A DNA stretch of 64,000 nt from Bacteroidota bacterium (GCA_020444275.1 JAHLLG010000001.1:1-64000); one strand, 5' to 3'; shown: positions 1 to 9,504, numbered from the stretch's first letter. The notes: a model not told the origin generated them from the letters alone. Numbers and translations are program-made.

Positions 1-307
1 CCGTTTGAGATTGGTCAGCAGCACAAGTTATAGTAGGATTTTCATCGTCCGTTACGGTAATATCCTGGGTACAGGTATTGGTGTTACCATGAATATCTGT
101 TACTGTCCAGGTAACAGTTGTAGTACCTACCGGATAAGTATCCGAAGCATCAGCCGTACCATTGTAATCATTTACGACAGTAGCTACTCCGCAGTTATCA
201 TCTGTTGTTGGTGCTGTAACTGTCACAGCAGCTTCACAAACACCTGCATCAGCCGTTTGAGATTGGTCAGCAGCACAAGTTATAGTAGGATTTTCATCGT
301 CCGTTAC
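1..307. repeat. Direct repeat coding for HYR domain boundaries, 252-bp period
   Basis: Positions 1-55 and 253-307 are essentially identical (about 55 bp), giving a period of 252 bp, or 84 codons. The repeat lies inside the large surface-protein gene and encodes the TDDENPTITCAADQSQT part of consecutive HYR domains. Near-identity at DNA level suggests recent duplication or gene conversion among repeats. Confidence 0.85.
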
Positions 308-3235
308 CACCACATTAAAAGAGCAAACGTCTGTGTTACCAGCATTATCTGTTGCGGTCCAGGTAACAAGAGTTGTTCCTAAATTAAAAGTTACACCATC
401 TAAAGATGTTCCATTTCCGTTTGAATCTCCGGATAGGCTATATTCAACTGAACTTACTGTACAATTATCTGTTGCTGATGCATCCCATCCTGTACCAGAG
501 TGTACATAGGTACAGGCTGAATTTGTAGTTACATCTTGTTGGGCTAAAACACTGCAGGTTATGGAAGGATCAATACTATCTACAATTAGATCTGCTGTAT
601 CGCTTCTTGCCGTATTAGATGCGTCATCTGTTACGATACAGTAATATCCACCAGCATCGGCTAATTCTATGTTAGATATGGTTAAGTTATCTGATGTTGC
701 ACCGGAAATATCCCCAACATCTGTGAGTTGAGTGTCTGGAGATCCTACTTTGTACCACTGATATGTTAGGGGTATTCGACCCGAAGCAGTGATTGAAAAT
801 CCTGCCGACGCTCCAACACAAATGTCCGTTTGGTCGGTGGGTTGTACACTAATTTTAGGTTTTGTTTTACCTATACAAAATTGCGTACCTGTACTTGCAT
901 TATGGATATCGCCGGTTAACGAAGAACGTTTAACAATATTTCCTGTAGCATCAGTATGTGTTCCATCTAAGGTCCATGAACCACCATCTGTTCGTTTAAT
1001 AATCCGGCTACCTAAATTTATATCTGAGAAAGTACTGGCATTTAAATCTAAATCAAAATCTGAAGTGCTGAAACTGTTTTGAGCAAGTGCACTCCAGTAA
1101 CCGGTAGTGTGTTGACTTGAAACTACTAAACTATTTTCTTCTAAAGGTAAACCAGTTGATCCCGGGTCTCCTGCAATAAATTCGAAAATAAGAGATCCCG
1201 AAGCGTCCAGCGTATTTACAGTAATGCTTGCATAATGATTATTACCAGTTGCATCTCCCAAAGGATAAAGATAAGTGGATGCTGAACCTATTGCTCTCTC
1301 GAAGGCTCCTATAACTGTACCCCCTGAATAAGAAAGTGATGCTGCGCTAGTGTTCGAAAGATAAAAGCTGTTACCATTCACTTTAATATTACCATTGATC
1401 ATGGTTAAAAGTGTTCCTACATACAGATTACTGGAAAGCGTAACTGAGTTATCAGTTCCTGTTTTATTAACTGTAAAGTTTTGTAATCCTCCGGATATGG
1501 AAGGCAAAACCATTCCTGCATTATTACTGCTACCAATTCCTATACTTGAAGATGAGCTGCCTGTTATAGTACCTGAAGTGATGGTAGTTGTCCCATTTAA
1601 ATTCAGGGTGTTTCCATTTAAAGTAAATGCTCCCGATTGAAAATGACAATCTCCGGTAACATTAAAATTTTGTGATTGAGTTACTCCTGTAGCGTTGTTA
1701 ATAATTAAATTATTTACCGTGTTGGCAGTAGGGCTAGTTGTAAATACTCCTGTTGATGCTCCTTGAAATTCATAATCGGCAGAACTGCTGAACGTATTGT
1801 CCATATTGCTTGAAGATACAGAACCTTGAACTCCTGTAGCATTAGCTGTTATTAACTTTGCTCCAGAATTTAGGTTAAATTCGCCAGTTCCTGCAATACC
1901 ACCAGATTGTGAGACAACATAGGTGTCTAAATCAATTGTACCAGAAATATTAAGTTCTCCCTGATAATCGGCTTGAGCAGCACCATCGGCAGAAGATAAG
2001 GTTAAATTTGACAATAGCTGTACTGTGCTACCTGAATTTATAAAATATTTTACCCATATTGCAGCTCCTGCTTGTGGCATGTTTAATGTTTGTGTGCCTG
2101 CACCATTAAAAATAAAGCTACCATTATAAGTGTTTGAGCCATTTGTTATGATTGAAGATGCCCCTGCAGAATTAGAGAAATTACCAGCAATAAAAACTTG
2201 ATCGGAACTTGAAACTCCTCCAAATGAATTAAAATCAAAAACTCCTCCAGTTTGGTTATAATTACCATTAATAGTAAGTGTATAGGCTGATGCACTATTG
2301 TTTAATTCATACGTACCCCCACTTAGCGTAAAATCACCATTTACAATAAGGTTTCCTCCCGAAGTTTTTGTTCCGGAATTTGAGCATGTTAAATGATGAT
2401 AAGTTGTACTTTTAATTGTTTGTGAATCAGTACCATTGTATTCAACAATATTTGGATTTGCAGTGGCATTTAGTGTGCCATTGCTCATTATTGTAGTTGC
2501 TGTATTAGAGTATTTAAGGGTTGAATTTAATTCATTTATCCAAGTTCCTCCAGTACCACTGGCAGTTGGATCTAAAACACCACTAATTATAACTGTTGAG
2601 TAATTTGTTACAGTATAATTATCATTAAAATTAAAATATGTATTAACATATGTTGTTCCTGTGCCACTTATAGAAATAGAATTAAAAACTCTTACTCCAC
2701 CAAAATATACATTAGTACTATTATTTATTAAGTTACCATATAATTGCATTCTGGAACTAGTTGTAACACTAGTTGTATTCCAACTTCCTATTGCATTAAT
2801 TGTAACTTGATCCAAAAAAGCTACTATTCCGGTATTACTATTATCTGTTAAAGTACCTGAAACATTGGTTATCCCACTTATAGTTAAATCATAAAATGAT
2901 AATTGCAATGTCCCAGAATTGATATATAAATCTCCAATGAAATTAGCTGGACTAACATTAAGTGTTACATTATGATCAATATCAATTCTTGAAGGAGTAG
3001 AAGTCTCTCCTGGATATTTATCTGCACCTGTCATGTTTCTCCAACCACCGTCATAAATCTCCCATGTTGCTGAAGAATTCCAGTTCCCATTATTACGGGT
3101 CCTATAATCTCCATTGGACTGTGCAAATAAATTTAACGAAAGGAAACCTAAAATAAGTACAATAAAAATTTTAGCCAGGGCAAATTGCATACCCCAACCA
3201 CAGCATCTTTCCTCTATCTTTTTTCTTACTACCAT
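1..3235 (-). CDS. Large secreted surface protein with Ig-like and HYR repeats (3' end outside window)
   Basis: One reading frame stays open from an ATG at 3235 to the left edge, about 1078 codons, and lacks its C-terminus. The protein starts with a basic stretch and a hydrophobic signal ending LSLNLFAQ. An in-frame GTG at about 3277 and an ATG at about 3192 are alternative starts. The first ~700 residues are Asn/Ser/Thr/Gly-rich short strands of the kind that form beta-helices. Around 480-840 an Ig-like domain is visible (YQWYK, then ADAGGYYC). From about 470 down to 1 come HYR-type repeats (TVTWTVTD, TDDENPTITC) with an 84-residue period. Such proteins in Bacteroidota are normally exported by the type IX system through a C-terminal tail, which would lie outside the window. 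Role is probably adhesion or surface structure (inference). Confidence 0.8.
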   Translation of the reverse strand, partial: MVVRKKIEERCCGWGMQFALAKIFIVLILGFLSLNLFAQSNGDYRTRNNGNWNSSATWEIYDGGWRNMTGADKYPGETSTPSRIDIDHNVTLNVSPANFIGDLYINSGTLQLSFYDLTISGITNVSGTLTDNSNTGIVAFLDQVTINAIGSWNTTSVTTSSRMQLYGNLINNSTNVYFGGVRVFNSISISGTGTTYVNTYFNFNDNYTVTNYSTVIISGVLDPTASGTGGTWINELNSTLKYSNTATTIMSNGTLNATANPNIVEYNGTDSQTIKSTTYHHLTCSNSGTKTSGGNLIVNGDFTLSGGTYELNNSASAYTLTINGNYNQTGGVFDFNSFGGVSSSDQVFIAGNFSNSAGASSIITNGSNTYNGSFIFNGAGTQTLNMPQAGAAIWVKYFINSGSTVQLLSNLTLSSADGAAQADYQGELNISGTIDLDTYVVSQSGGIAGTGEFNLNSGAKLITANATGVQGSVSSSNMDNTFSSSADYEFQGASTGVFTTSPTANTVNNLIINNATGVTQSQNFNVTGDCHFQSGAFTLNGNTLNLNGTTTITSGTITGSSSSSIGIGSSNNAGMVLPSISGGLQNFTVNKTGTDNSVTLSSNLYVGTLLTMINGNIKVNGNSFYLSNTSAASLSYSGGTVIGAFERAIGSASTYLYPLGDATGNNHYASITVNTLDASGSLIFEFIAGDPGSTGLPLEENSLVVSSQHTTGYWSALAQNSFSTSDFDLDLNASTFSDINLGSRIIKRTDGGSWTLDGTHTDATGNIVKRSSLTGDIHNASTGTQFCIGKTKPKISVQPTDQTDICVGASAGFSITASGRIPLTYQWYKVGSPDTQLTDVGDISGATSDNLTISNIELADAGGYYCIVTDDASNTARSDTADLIVDSIDPSITCSVLAQQDVTTNSACTYVHSGTGWDASATDNCTVSSVEYSLSGDSNGNGTSLDGVTFNLGTTLVTWTATDNAGNTDVCSFNVVVTDDENPTITCAADQSQTADAGVCEAAVTVTAPTTDDNCGVATVVNDYNGTADASDTYPVGTTTVTWTVTDIHGNTNTCTQDITVTDDENPTITCAADQSQT

Positions 3236-3801
3236 AAATGGGCGGAAAATGCCTAAACGAATTTTATGTTTACTCACTCTTTCTATCGACCTAATCTTAC
3301 AACTATATAATTAACAAATACTACCGTTCTTGTGTTCTAAAAAGTCTCGAATTTACAAAATCTGTTTATAAAATGTTTATAAAATCAGCCGTTAAAAACG
3401 AAACCTTATAAAAATAATTAAATATCAATACCCTAACAAAAAACAGTCCTTTTTTTTGATAAAACCTGAAGACCTGTTTTTATTCTGTCAGATAAATTTA
3501 AACAAATTAATAATCAGTTCATTATATTAATTGTTTCTACGTAATTTTAAGTTAAAAAGTTATAAACAGCACACGATTTATTTTTTATTCAGGTAGTTAA
3601 TTACTGAAAATGCGGCTTTCCAGTGTAAATTATAATTAAAATCATACTGAAAAATCATTAAAATAGTAAAGTGATGCTTTAGTCAATTTTTGATTTGCGA
3701 TGATCAAACAAATTAAAAATGTTCACGTGGATATTCTTTCAGCTTAAATTTAATGTGTATTTTGTGTACCTTTAAATCGGGGAACTAAAAAATCAGGGTA
3801 A
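3236..3801. other. AT-rich divergent intergenic region
   Basis: These 566 bases separate two divergent genes and must hold both promoters. The only element near the Bacteroidota -7 consensus that I see is TACCTTTA at 3767-3774, 28 bases before the plus-strand start, matching 7 of 8 positions. No convincing RNA gene or small ORF was recognised. Confidence 0.4.
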
Positions 3802-4461
3802 ATGATATTAAAGCAGCAAACTACCAGTTTTGAAGAGATTAAAGATGATTTAAAAACGGGCGATCTTGTTTTGATGCACGGATTGCATGCCAGTAGTCGT
3901 GTAATTGAAATGGTTGAAGACAGTTCGTGGTCGCATGTGGCTATGATTATACTGGCAAAAGATATTGATTTGGATTCCGGAGATGAAAAGATTCTTTTGT
4001 GGGAATCGGATACGCAGTCGCCGGTAAAGGATGTAATTTTAAATAAAGCAAAGTCGGGCCCCATGTTGGTTAAGCTTTCTGAGCGGTTAAAGTACAATTT
4101 TACACACGGCGAAGATAGCAAGCTGGCCGTGCGTATGTTACATACCGATAGAAATCAGGAGATGTTTGATGCATTAAAAAAGGTTATTCTTGAAGTACAT
4201 CATGCAGTATTTCCCGATACGTATCATGAGATGTTAAATCCTGCCAAAGGTAGATTTTTGCATGAAAAAACAAGTTTGGATACCTTATTTTGTAGCGAAC
4301 TGGCTGCATATACCTATATAAAATTAGGATTATTAACAAGTATACATCCAGTAAACAGTTACGCTCCTCTCGACTTCTCCGATAAACTCTCTGTTGGCTT
4401 GCTAAAAAGAGCCTGGTTGGGTAATGAAATTCATTTAAATCCAGAAGAAACGCTCGTATGA
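3802..4461 (+). CDS. YiiX-like (NlpC/P60-type) cysteine hydrolase
   Basis: The 219-residue protein has the layout of permuted papain-fold YiiX/YebB-like hydrolases: a GDLVLMHG strand at residues 20-27, a histidine in WSHVAM (H45), and the catalytic-type cysteine in FCSELAAY (about C164). No signal peptide or membrane segment is seen, so it probably acts in the cytoplasm, on an amide or thioester bond of unknown substrate. Its stop codon overlaps the start of the downstream histidine kinase by 4 bases (ATGA), indicating translational coupling. The family assignment is good; the substrate is unknown. Confidence 0.7.
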   Translation: MILKQQTTSFEEIKDDLKTGDLVLMHGLHASSRVIEMVEDSSWSHVAMIILAKDIDLDSGDEKILLWESDTQSPVKDVILNKAKSGPMLVKLSERLKYNFTHGEDSKLAVRMLHTDRNQEMFDALKKVILEVHHAVFPDTYHEMLNPAKGRFLHEKTSLDTLFCSELAAYTYIKLGLLTSIHPVNSYAPLDFSDKLSVGLLKRAWLGNEIHLNPEETLV

Positions 4462-5867
4462 TTTATCAGGAAGGAATAATAAGAGAAAAATTTAAGAACG
4501 ATATTCAAAAGAATACGCTTAAACATGTTGTTTTAATAGCATTATTAAGTGTTGTGGCATTAACTTATTATATGTATTCCGATTTGCAAATCAGAAATAG
4601 TCAGGAAGCATTTTACTTTCGATTTTTGCCTTTCATTATTGGTGTGCCCTTATTTATTTTTCATTTGATAACCAAAGGTAAGTTTACCAAACTTAAGATA
4701 GCACTTTATAATGTCTTTTTAGCTAGTGGTATTGTTATGATGTATGCCATATGCATTATTCATTTGCATGGCAATGCGCTTGCACCATCTGTAACCGGTG
4801 CGATCTTAATTATTTTTATCATTTCGCTCGAAGTAAGGACCGGTTTATGGGGTGCTATTCTAATTTATTTTATACCCTTGTTAGGATTTTCGTTAAGCTT
4901 GCTTTTCTTTTTTAAACCTACTAACGAGGAATTTACCGTGTTGGCTGATATTTATCCCATAAATATTGCCGGGTTTGCCATTAACCGAATACAATATGGT
5001 TTGCGATACAAAGCGTTTAAATCGAGTTTGTTATTAGATTTGGAGAAACAGAAAACAGAGGATCTCTATAAAGAAACACTTGATATAAATAACGATTTGC
5101 AACAAAAGACGAATGAAATTATTGCAAATAAAGAGGAAATTGAAGAGAAGAATCAAAGGTTACAGGAAAGCAATGCAACAAAAGATAAATTTTTCGCAAT
5201 TATTTCGCACGATCTAATTGGACCGTTTAATATTTTAATGGGTTTTTCTGATTTGTTAACCGAAAGTTTTGAGAAAGAGAATGTCGAAGAACAAAAAAAG
5301 TATGTACATCATATTCACACAAACGTTCATAAAACCTATAACCTACTGCAAAATTTATTGATGTGGGCAAAGGCTCAAAAAGATGGTATTGAATTTAATG
5401 TCGAAGAACTGAATTTATTCCTGGTTTCAACCGAAGTTGTTGAGTTTTTAAAAGAATCGGCCGAAAATAAATTGATACAAATAAATAATCAAATTAACGA
5501 GGGTATTGTAGTTAATGCCGATAAGAATATGCTGGAAACCATACTTCGAAATTTAATATCTAATGCTATAAAGTTTACACCTAAAAATGGCCAGATCTTT
5601 TTAAGTGCAAATAAAAATGAAGAAGATAGCGGTATAAATGATGTGGAGATTTCTGTTCGTGACACAGGTGTAGGTATGTCTGCAGAATTGCAATCAAAGT
5701 TATTTAATATTGCCGAAAATGTTTCTACTAAGGGAACCGAAAGAGAGGACGGTACAGGTTTAGGATTGATTCTTTGCAAAGAGTTTATCGATAAGCATGG
5801 TGGAAACATAGAGGTGAAAAGCGAACCCGATAATGGCAGCGAGTTTATTTTTACACTACCAGGTTAA
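4458..5867 (+). CDS. Membrane-bound sensor histidine kinase
   Basis: 469 residues. The first ~180 form about six hydrophobic segments without a large extracellular loop, followed by a Glu/Lys-rich coiled coil (about 195-240). A HisKA dimerisation domain carries the phospho-acceptor in FAIISHDLIGPF (H251). The ATP-binding domain shows the N box (LRNLISNAIKF), G1 (DTGVGMS) and G2 (GTGLGL). No receiver domain is fused and no response regulator gene lies beside it. Its start overlaps the upstream YiiX-like gene by 4 bases, so the hydrolase may act on the kinase or its signal (inference). It ends 150 bases before pyrH. Confidence 0.9.
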   Translation: MIYQEGIIREKFKNDIQKNTLKHVVLIALLSVVALTYYMYSDLQIRNSQEAFYFRFLPFIIGVPLFIFHLITKGKFTKLKIALYNVFLASGIVMMYAICIIHLHGNALAPSVTGAILIIFIISLEVRTGLWGAILIYFIPLLGFSLSLLFFFKPTNEEFTVLADIYPINIAGFAINRIQYGLRYKAFKSSLLLDLEKQKTEDLYKETLDINNDLQQKTNEIIANKEEIEEKNQRLQESNATKDKFFAIISHDLIGPFNILMGFSDLLTESFEKENVEEQKKYVHHIHTNVHKTYNLLQNLLMWAKAQKDGIEFNVEELNLFLVSTEVVEFLKESAENKLIQINNQINEGIVVNADKNMLETILRNLISNAIKFTPKNGQIFLSANKNEEDSGINDVEISVRDTGVGMSAELQSKLFNIAENVSTKGTEREDGTGLGLILCKEFIDKHGGNIEVKSEPDNGSEFIFTLPG

Positions 5868-6019
5868 TGTTGCTATTGATATGTCCACAAAGGTTTTACA
5901 CGTATAATCAGAAAGTATTTTAAACTTTCTGTTTGTTGATTTTTAAACAATATATTATCTTCATAACTTCTTTTGTTTCTTTAATGAACGTGACCTTGAA
6001 ATAATTTAACAATATACCT

Positions 6020-6730
6020 ATGATAAAATATAAAAGAATATTACTAAAACTAAGTGGAGAATCATTAATGGGTAACTCCGGATACGGAATCGATTCGGAA
6101 CGATTAAATGAATATGCCGAACAGATCAAAGAATTGCAAGAAGCCGGAGCTCAGGTAGGAATAGTAATCGGTGGAGGAAATATTTTTAGAGGCCTTTCTG
6201 GTGTTACCAGTGGATTTGATCGTGTAAAAGGCGATCAGATGGGAATGCTGGCTACGGTTATTAACAGTTTGGCATTGCAATCGGCCTTAACAAACATAAA
6301 TGTTAAATCAGTTGTTTATACTGCGGTTAGAATGGAGCCAGTAGGAGAATTGTATAGCCGCGATAAAGTGGTTGAAAACCTGCAAAGTGGAACGGTTGCA
6401 ATATTATCAGGCGGTACCGGGAATCCGTTTTTTACTACAGATACAGCTTCTGCATTAAGAGCCGTTGAGATTGGAGCCGAAATTATTTTAAAAGGAACAC
6501 GTGTTGATGGTGTGTATACGGCCGATCCTGAAAAAGATCCTAAAGCCACAAAGTATAATCACATAACATTTAATGAAGTCATTAAACGAGAGTTGAATGT
6601 AATGGATCAAACTGCATTTACCATGTGTAGAGAAAATAATGTTCCTATTTACGTTTTTGATATGAATACTACTGGTAATTTATTAAAGGTTGTACAGGGT
6701 AAGGATATTGGAACTTTGGTGAGTAGGTAG
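6020..6730 (+). CDS. pyrH: UMP kinase
   Basis: Phosphorylates UMP to UDP with ATP in the cytoplasm, the first committed step to UTP and CTP. The 236 residues match the usual bacterial length and begin with the amino-acid-kinase signature KRILLKLSGESLMG, followed by the glycine-rich VIGGGNIFRG and the DTASALRAVEIGAE and GVYTADPEKDP regions typical of PyrH. In many bacteria frr follows directly; here frr lies 2.2 kb downstream, after a GH125 gene and repeats. Confidence 0.97.
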   Translation: MIKYKRILLKLSGESLMGNSGYGIDSERLNEYAEQIKELQEAGAQVGIVIGGGNIFRGLSGVTSGFDRVKGDQMGMLATVINSLALQSALTNINVKSVVYTAVRMEPVGELYSRDKVVENLQSGTVAILSGGTGNPFFTTDTASALRAVEIGAEIILKGTRVDGVYTADPEKDPKATKYNHITFNEVIKRELNVMDQTAFTMCRENNVPIYVFDMNTTGNLLKVVQGKDIGTLVSR

Positions 6731-6795
6731 TAGTTTTAGAGTTGCAAGGTGCACGTTTCATTTATTCTGAGTTAAAAAATTATTTAATAAATGGG

Positions 6796-7009
6796 GTTAC
6801 CCTATCGGCTGTCGCCACTTCTGCCTATTCGGCAGACAGGTTCCCTACAAGGGGAAGGAACCTTGTTTAGGTGGATTGCTAGACTTTAACAGTTTCGCAA
6901 AAATTTTTACTATAGGGTTTTCCCCTGGTAGGGGAACTAAGCGAAGCGTTCCGATGGCTATCGGAATCACGAACGAAGTGAGTAAATGTCCGAAGGACAA
7001 AGGGGTAAA
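6796..7009. repeat. MITE-like non-coding repeat, copy A
   Basis: A 214-bp unit that starts GTTACCCTATCGGCTGTCGC and ends GGACAAAGGGGTAAA, so the ends carry short inverted TTACCC/GGGTAA. Its left 25 bp match copy C (8703-8727) at 22 positions; it also shares GCTAGAYTTTA, a TTTCCCCT/AGGGGAA hairpin, and the right end GTCNGAAGGACAAANGGGTAAA. Copy A has an extra palindromic block at about 6938-6987 (CCGATGGCTATCGG) and a CTGCC/GGCAG hairpin at 6821-6835. The 61-codon ORF across it is not a credible gene. Confidence 0.65.
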
Positions 7010-7117
7010 AAATTATAAGGGAAAAGAAAAACAGAATTACCCGAAGTTTTATTTCTCTTAATTCGAATAAAAAGATTGTTTAGCAAAAAGTTACAAGTAA
7101 TTTATAAGCTCTAATAA

Positions 7118-8560
7118 ATGAAAAGAAGGAAATTTATCAAAACTAATTTACTCGCCACTGGGGCAATTGCAATGTCGCCAGCAATGGGATTATCTGCGTT
7201 TTCTCATTCGAATGATAAAAAATATATTTCAAGAAGACCTCCAAAATCTCAAAGAACTTTTGTTAGTGAGGAAGTTGAAAAGCAGATTAATAAAATTAAG
7301 CTATCAATTAAAGATAAAGAACTTGCCTGGATGTTTGAAAATTGTTACCCAAACACTCTTGATACGACAGTTGATTATGAGGCTATTAATAACAAACCTG
7401 ATACTTTCATTATTACTGGCGATATAGATGCTATGTGGTTAAGGGATTCTACAGCTCAAGTATGGCCATACATGCCTTTAATCACAAAAGATAAGAAGTT
7501 GAATAATTTAATTCAAGGTTTAATTAATCGACAGGTAAAGTGTATCTTAACTGATCCTTATGCTAATGCGTTTTATAAGGACTTGTCAAAAGTATCTCAT
7601 TGGAGCGATGATATACCAAGACCTGTTCCCGGAGTGCATGAAAGAAAATGGGAAATAGATTCTCTATGCTATTCCATTAGACTATCTTACGACTATTATA
7701 AGCGCACGAATAATGCCTCAGTTTTTGATAAAGACTGGGATAAGGCCATGCGTATTGTTGTACAAACGTTTAGAACAGAACAAAGGAAAAATGGCATATC
7801 TCCTTATCAGTTCATTAGAAAAACTGATAATATGATAGATTCACCGGTTTTTGATGGTACAGGTCGGCCAACAAATTATACAGGCCTGATTCATTCCATG
7901 TTCCGCCCTTCGGATGACGCAACTTTATTTCCTTTATTAATCCCTTCTAATATTTTTGCTGCAATTTCTTTAAAGAAACTTCATGAAATTTACAAAGAGA
8001 CCCAGATAGATGAGCAATTTGCTAACGAATGTCTCACTTTTGCCAAAGAAATTGACGATGCAATTCAAAAACATGCTATTCAAGAACACTTAGATTTTGG
8101 TGAAATTTATGCTTATGAAATTGATGGATTTGGTAACAAAGTTTATATGGATGACGCTAATGTACCTTCATTGATGTCTCTAGCTTACTTAAATCCTGAT
8201 TATAAAAATGACCCTATCTATAAGAATACTAGACAGTTCTTAATAAGCAATTCTAACCCTTATTACATCAAAGGTAAGGTAACTGAAGGTCAAGGGAGTC
8301 CGCATACAGGAAAGTCTAATATTTGGCCAATGGGTATTATTTTAAGAGCCCTTACATCGGTAGATAAAAACGAAATTAAATTTTGTGTTAAAACACTTAA
8401 AGAAACTCATGCTAACACTGGGTTTATGCATGAATCTTTTAATAAAGACAATGCTAATGACTACACAAGGAGCTGGTTTGCTTGGGCAAATACGCTTTTT
8501 GGTGAATTAATAATTAAAATTCATAGTGAATATCCTGAAATTTTAAGAACAGAATATTAA
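7118..8560 (+). CDS. Glycoside hydrolase family 125 (exo-alpha-1,6-mannosidase-like)
   Basis: 480 residues. The N-terminus MKRRKFIKTNLLATGAIAMS fits a Tat export signal (RR-x-F-I-K), so the enzyme is probably periplasmic or surface-bound. The body matches GH125 (formerly DUF1237): the GDIDAMWLRDSTAQVWPY block near residue 100, IDSLCYSIRLSYDYYK, GLIHSMFRPSDDATLFPLL, and SWFAWANTLFGELI near the C-terminus. Characterised GH125 enzymes remove non-reducing alpha-1,6-mannose. The gene is flanked on both sides by related MITE-like repeats and separates pyrH from frr, suggesting acquisition or insertion (inference). Start chosen for the Tat motif. Confidence 0.88.
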   Translation: MKRRKFIKTNLLATGAIAMSPAMGLSAFSHSNDKKYISRRPPKSQRTFVSEEVEKQINKIKLSIKDKELAWMFENCYPNTLDTTVDYEAINNKPDTFIITGDIDAMWLRDSTAQVWPYMPLITKDKKLNNLIQGLINRQVKCILTDPYANAFYKDLSKVSHWSDDIPRPVPGVHERKWEIDSLCYSIRLSYDYYKRTNNASVFDKDWDKAMRIVVQTFRTEQRKNGISPYQFIRKTDNMIDSPVFDGTGRPTNYTGLIHSMFRPSDDATLFPLLIPSNIFAAISLKKLHEIYKETQIDEQFANECLTFAKEIDDAIQKHAIQEHLDFGEIYAYEIDGFGNKVYMDDANVPSLMSLAYLNPDYKNDPIYKNTRQFLISNSNPYYIKGKVTEGQGSPHTGKSNIWPMGIILRALTSVDKNEIKFCVKTLKETHANTGFMHESFNKDNANDYTRSWFAWANTLFGELIIKIHSEYPEILRTEY

Positions 8561-8574
8561 AAACTGCTTGTAAC

Positions 8575-8625
8575 AGGGTTTTCCCTTCAGAGGGGAATTT
8601 TTCGAAGGATAAAAGGGGTGAAAAA
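8575..8625. repeat. Partial MITE-like repeat, copy B
   Basis: About 50 bp just after the GH125 stop codon resemble the right half of copies A and C: AGGGTTTTCCCTTCAGAGGGG, then a CGAAGGATAAAAGGGGTGAAA end. The CCCTTCAGAGGGG hairpin has no clear T-run, so it is a poor terminator. Confidence 0.5.
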
Positions 8626-8702
8626 CATTATTAAAAAAGCAAATTAGAATTACAAGATATTCATTTAGTATTAGCACGAATAAAAAGTTTATTTGAGCAA
8701 TA

Positions 8703-8840
8703 GTTACCCCATCGTCTGTTGCCACTTTCCCGGGAAAGATACTATGATTAAGTTAACTGCTAGATTTTATTTCTTTGGTATAAAGATTACAATTAAGATT
8801 TCCCCTCTAAGGGGAAAAGTCAGAAGGACAAATGGGTAAA
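8703..8840. repeat. MITE-like non-coding repeat, copy C
   Basis: A 138-bp compact version of copy A: GTTACCCCATCGTCTGTTGC at the left end, GCTAGATTTTA at 8759-8769, a TTTCCCCTCTAAGGGGAAA hairpin at about 8799-8817, and a GAAGGACAAATGGGTAAA right end. The termini are short inverted repeats (TTACCC.AT / AT.GGGTAA). No ORF and no transposase is present. Confidence 0.65.
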
Positions 8841-8897
8841 TTAACACTACATTATTTCAGTACAATAATATTCCAACGATCTTTTCAGTTTTTTTTT

Positions 8898-8905
8898 TAA
8901 ATTTG
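8898..8905 (+). promoter_or_regulatory. Promoter -7 element for frr
   Basis: TAAATTTG matches the Bacteroidota sigma -7 consensus TAnnTTTG exactly and lies 35 bases before the frr ATG. No clear -33 TTG is present. Its position downstream of the repeats means frr can be transcribed independently of pyrH. Confidence 0.5.
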
Positions 8906-8940
8906 TTGCAAACGCGAAAATAACCCTAAAATTAAATATC

Positions 8941-9504
8941 ATGAATGAAGAAGTAAAATTTGTTATTGATAGTGCCGAAGAAAGTATGGATAAGGCAATT
9001 AAGCATTTGGAAGTGGAACTGGGATCTTTGCGCGCAGGTAAAGCAAATCCAAGGATGCTCGATACGGTTACTGTAGATTATTACGGAACACAAACTCCGC
9101 TTAATCAAGTGGCTAATATTGGAACTCCTGATCCAAAAACAATTGCTATTCAGCCCTGGGAAAAAACAATGATAGAACCTATTGAGCGCGCAATTATTAA
9201 TGCTAACCTTGGTTTCGCACCAATGAATAATGGCGAAATGATTCGTATTAATATTCCGGCATTAACCGAGGAGCGAAGAAAAACATTGGTTAAACAGGTG
9301 CATGTTGAAGGTGAAAGTGCCCGCGTTAGTATTCGCAGTGCAAGAAAAGATGCCAATGATGAGATTAAAGAGCTTGAAAAAGAAGGTCTTTCAGAAGATG
9401 ATGCTAAAACAGCAACAGATGAAATTCAGAAAATTACCGATAAATATGGCGAAAAAATAGAACAGGTTGTTAAGGCCAAAGAAGAAGATATTTTAAAGAT
9501 TTAA
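8941..9504 (+). CDS. frr: Ribosome recycling factor
   Basis: Works with EF-G to split post-termination ribosomes. The 187 residues are the standard length. Recognisable are the N-terminal helix ending LGSLRAGKANPRMLDTVTVD, the domain II strands YYGTQTPLNQVANI, and the C-terminal helical block with RRKTLVKQVH and ARVSIRSARKDAND. It has its own -7 element and its usual neighbour pyrH is displaced by 2.2 kb. Confidence 0.98.
   Translation: MNEEVKFVIDSAEESMDKAIKHLEVELGSLRAGKANPRMLDTVTVDYYGTQTPLNQVANIGTPDPKTIAIQPWEKTMIEPIERAIINANLGFAPMNNGEMIRINIPALTEERRKTLVKQVHVEGESARVSIRSARKDANDEIKELEKEGLSEDDAKTATDEIQKITDKYGEKIEQVVKAKEEDILKI

Noticed and set aside
6876-7061. 61-codon ORF between pyrH and the GH125 gene
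   Set aside because: It lies within the MITE-like repeat, has no recognisable protein features and covers palindromic sequence.
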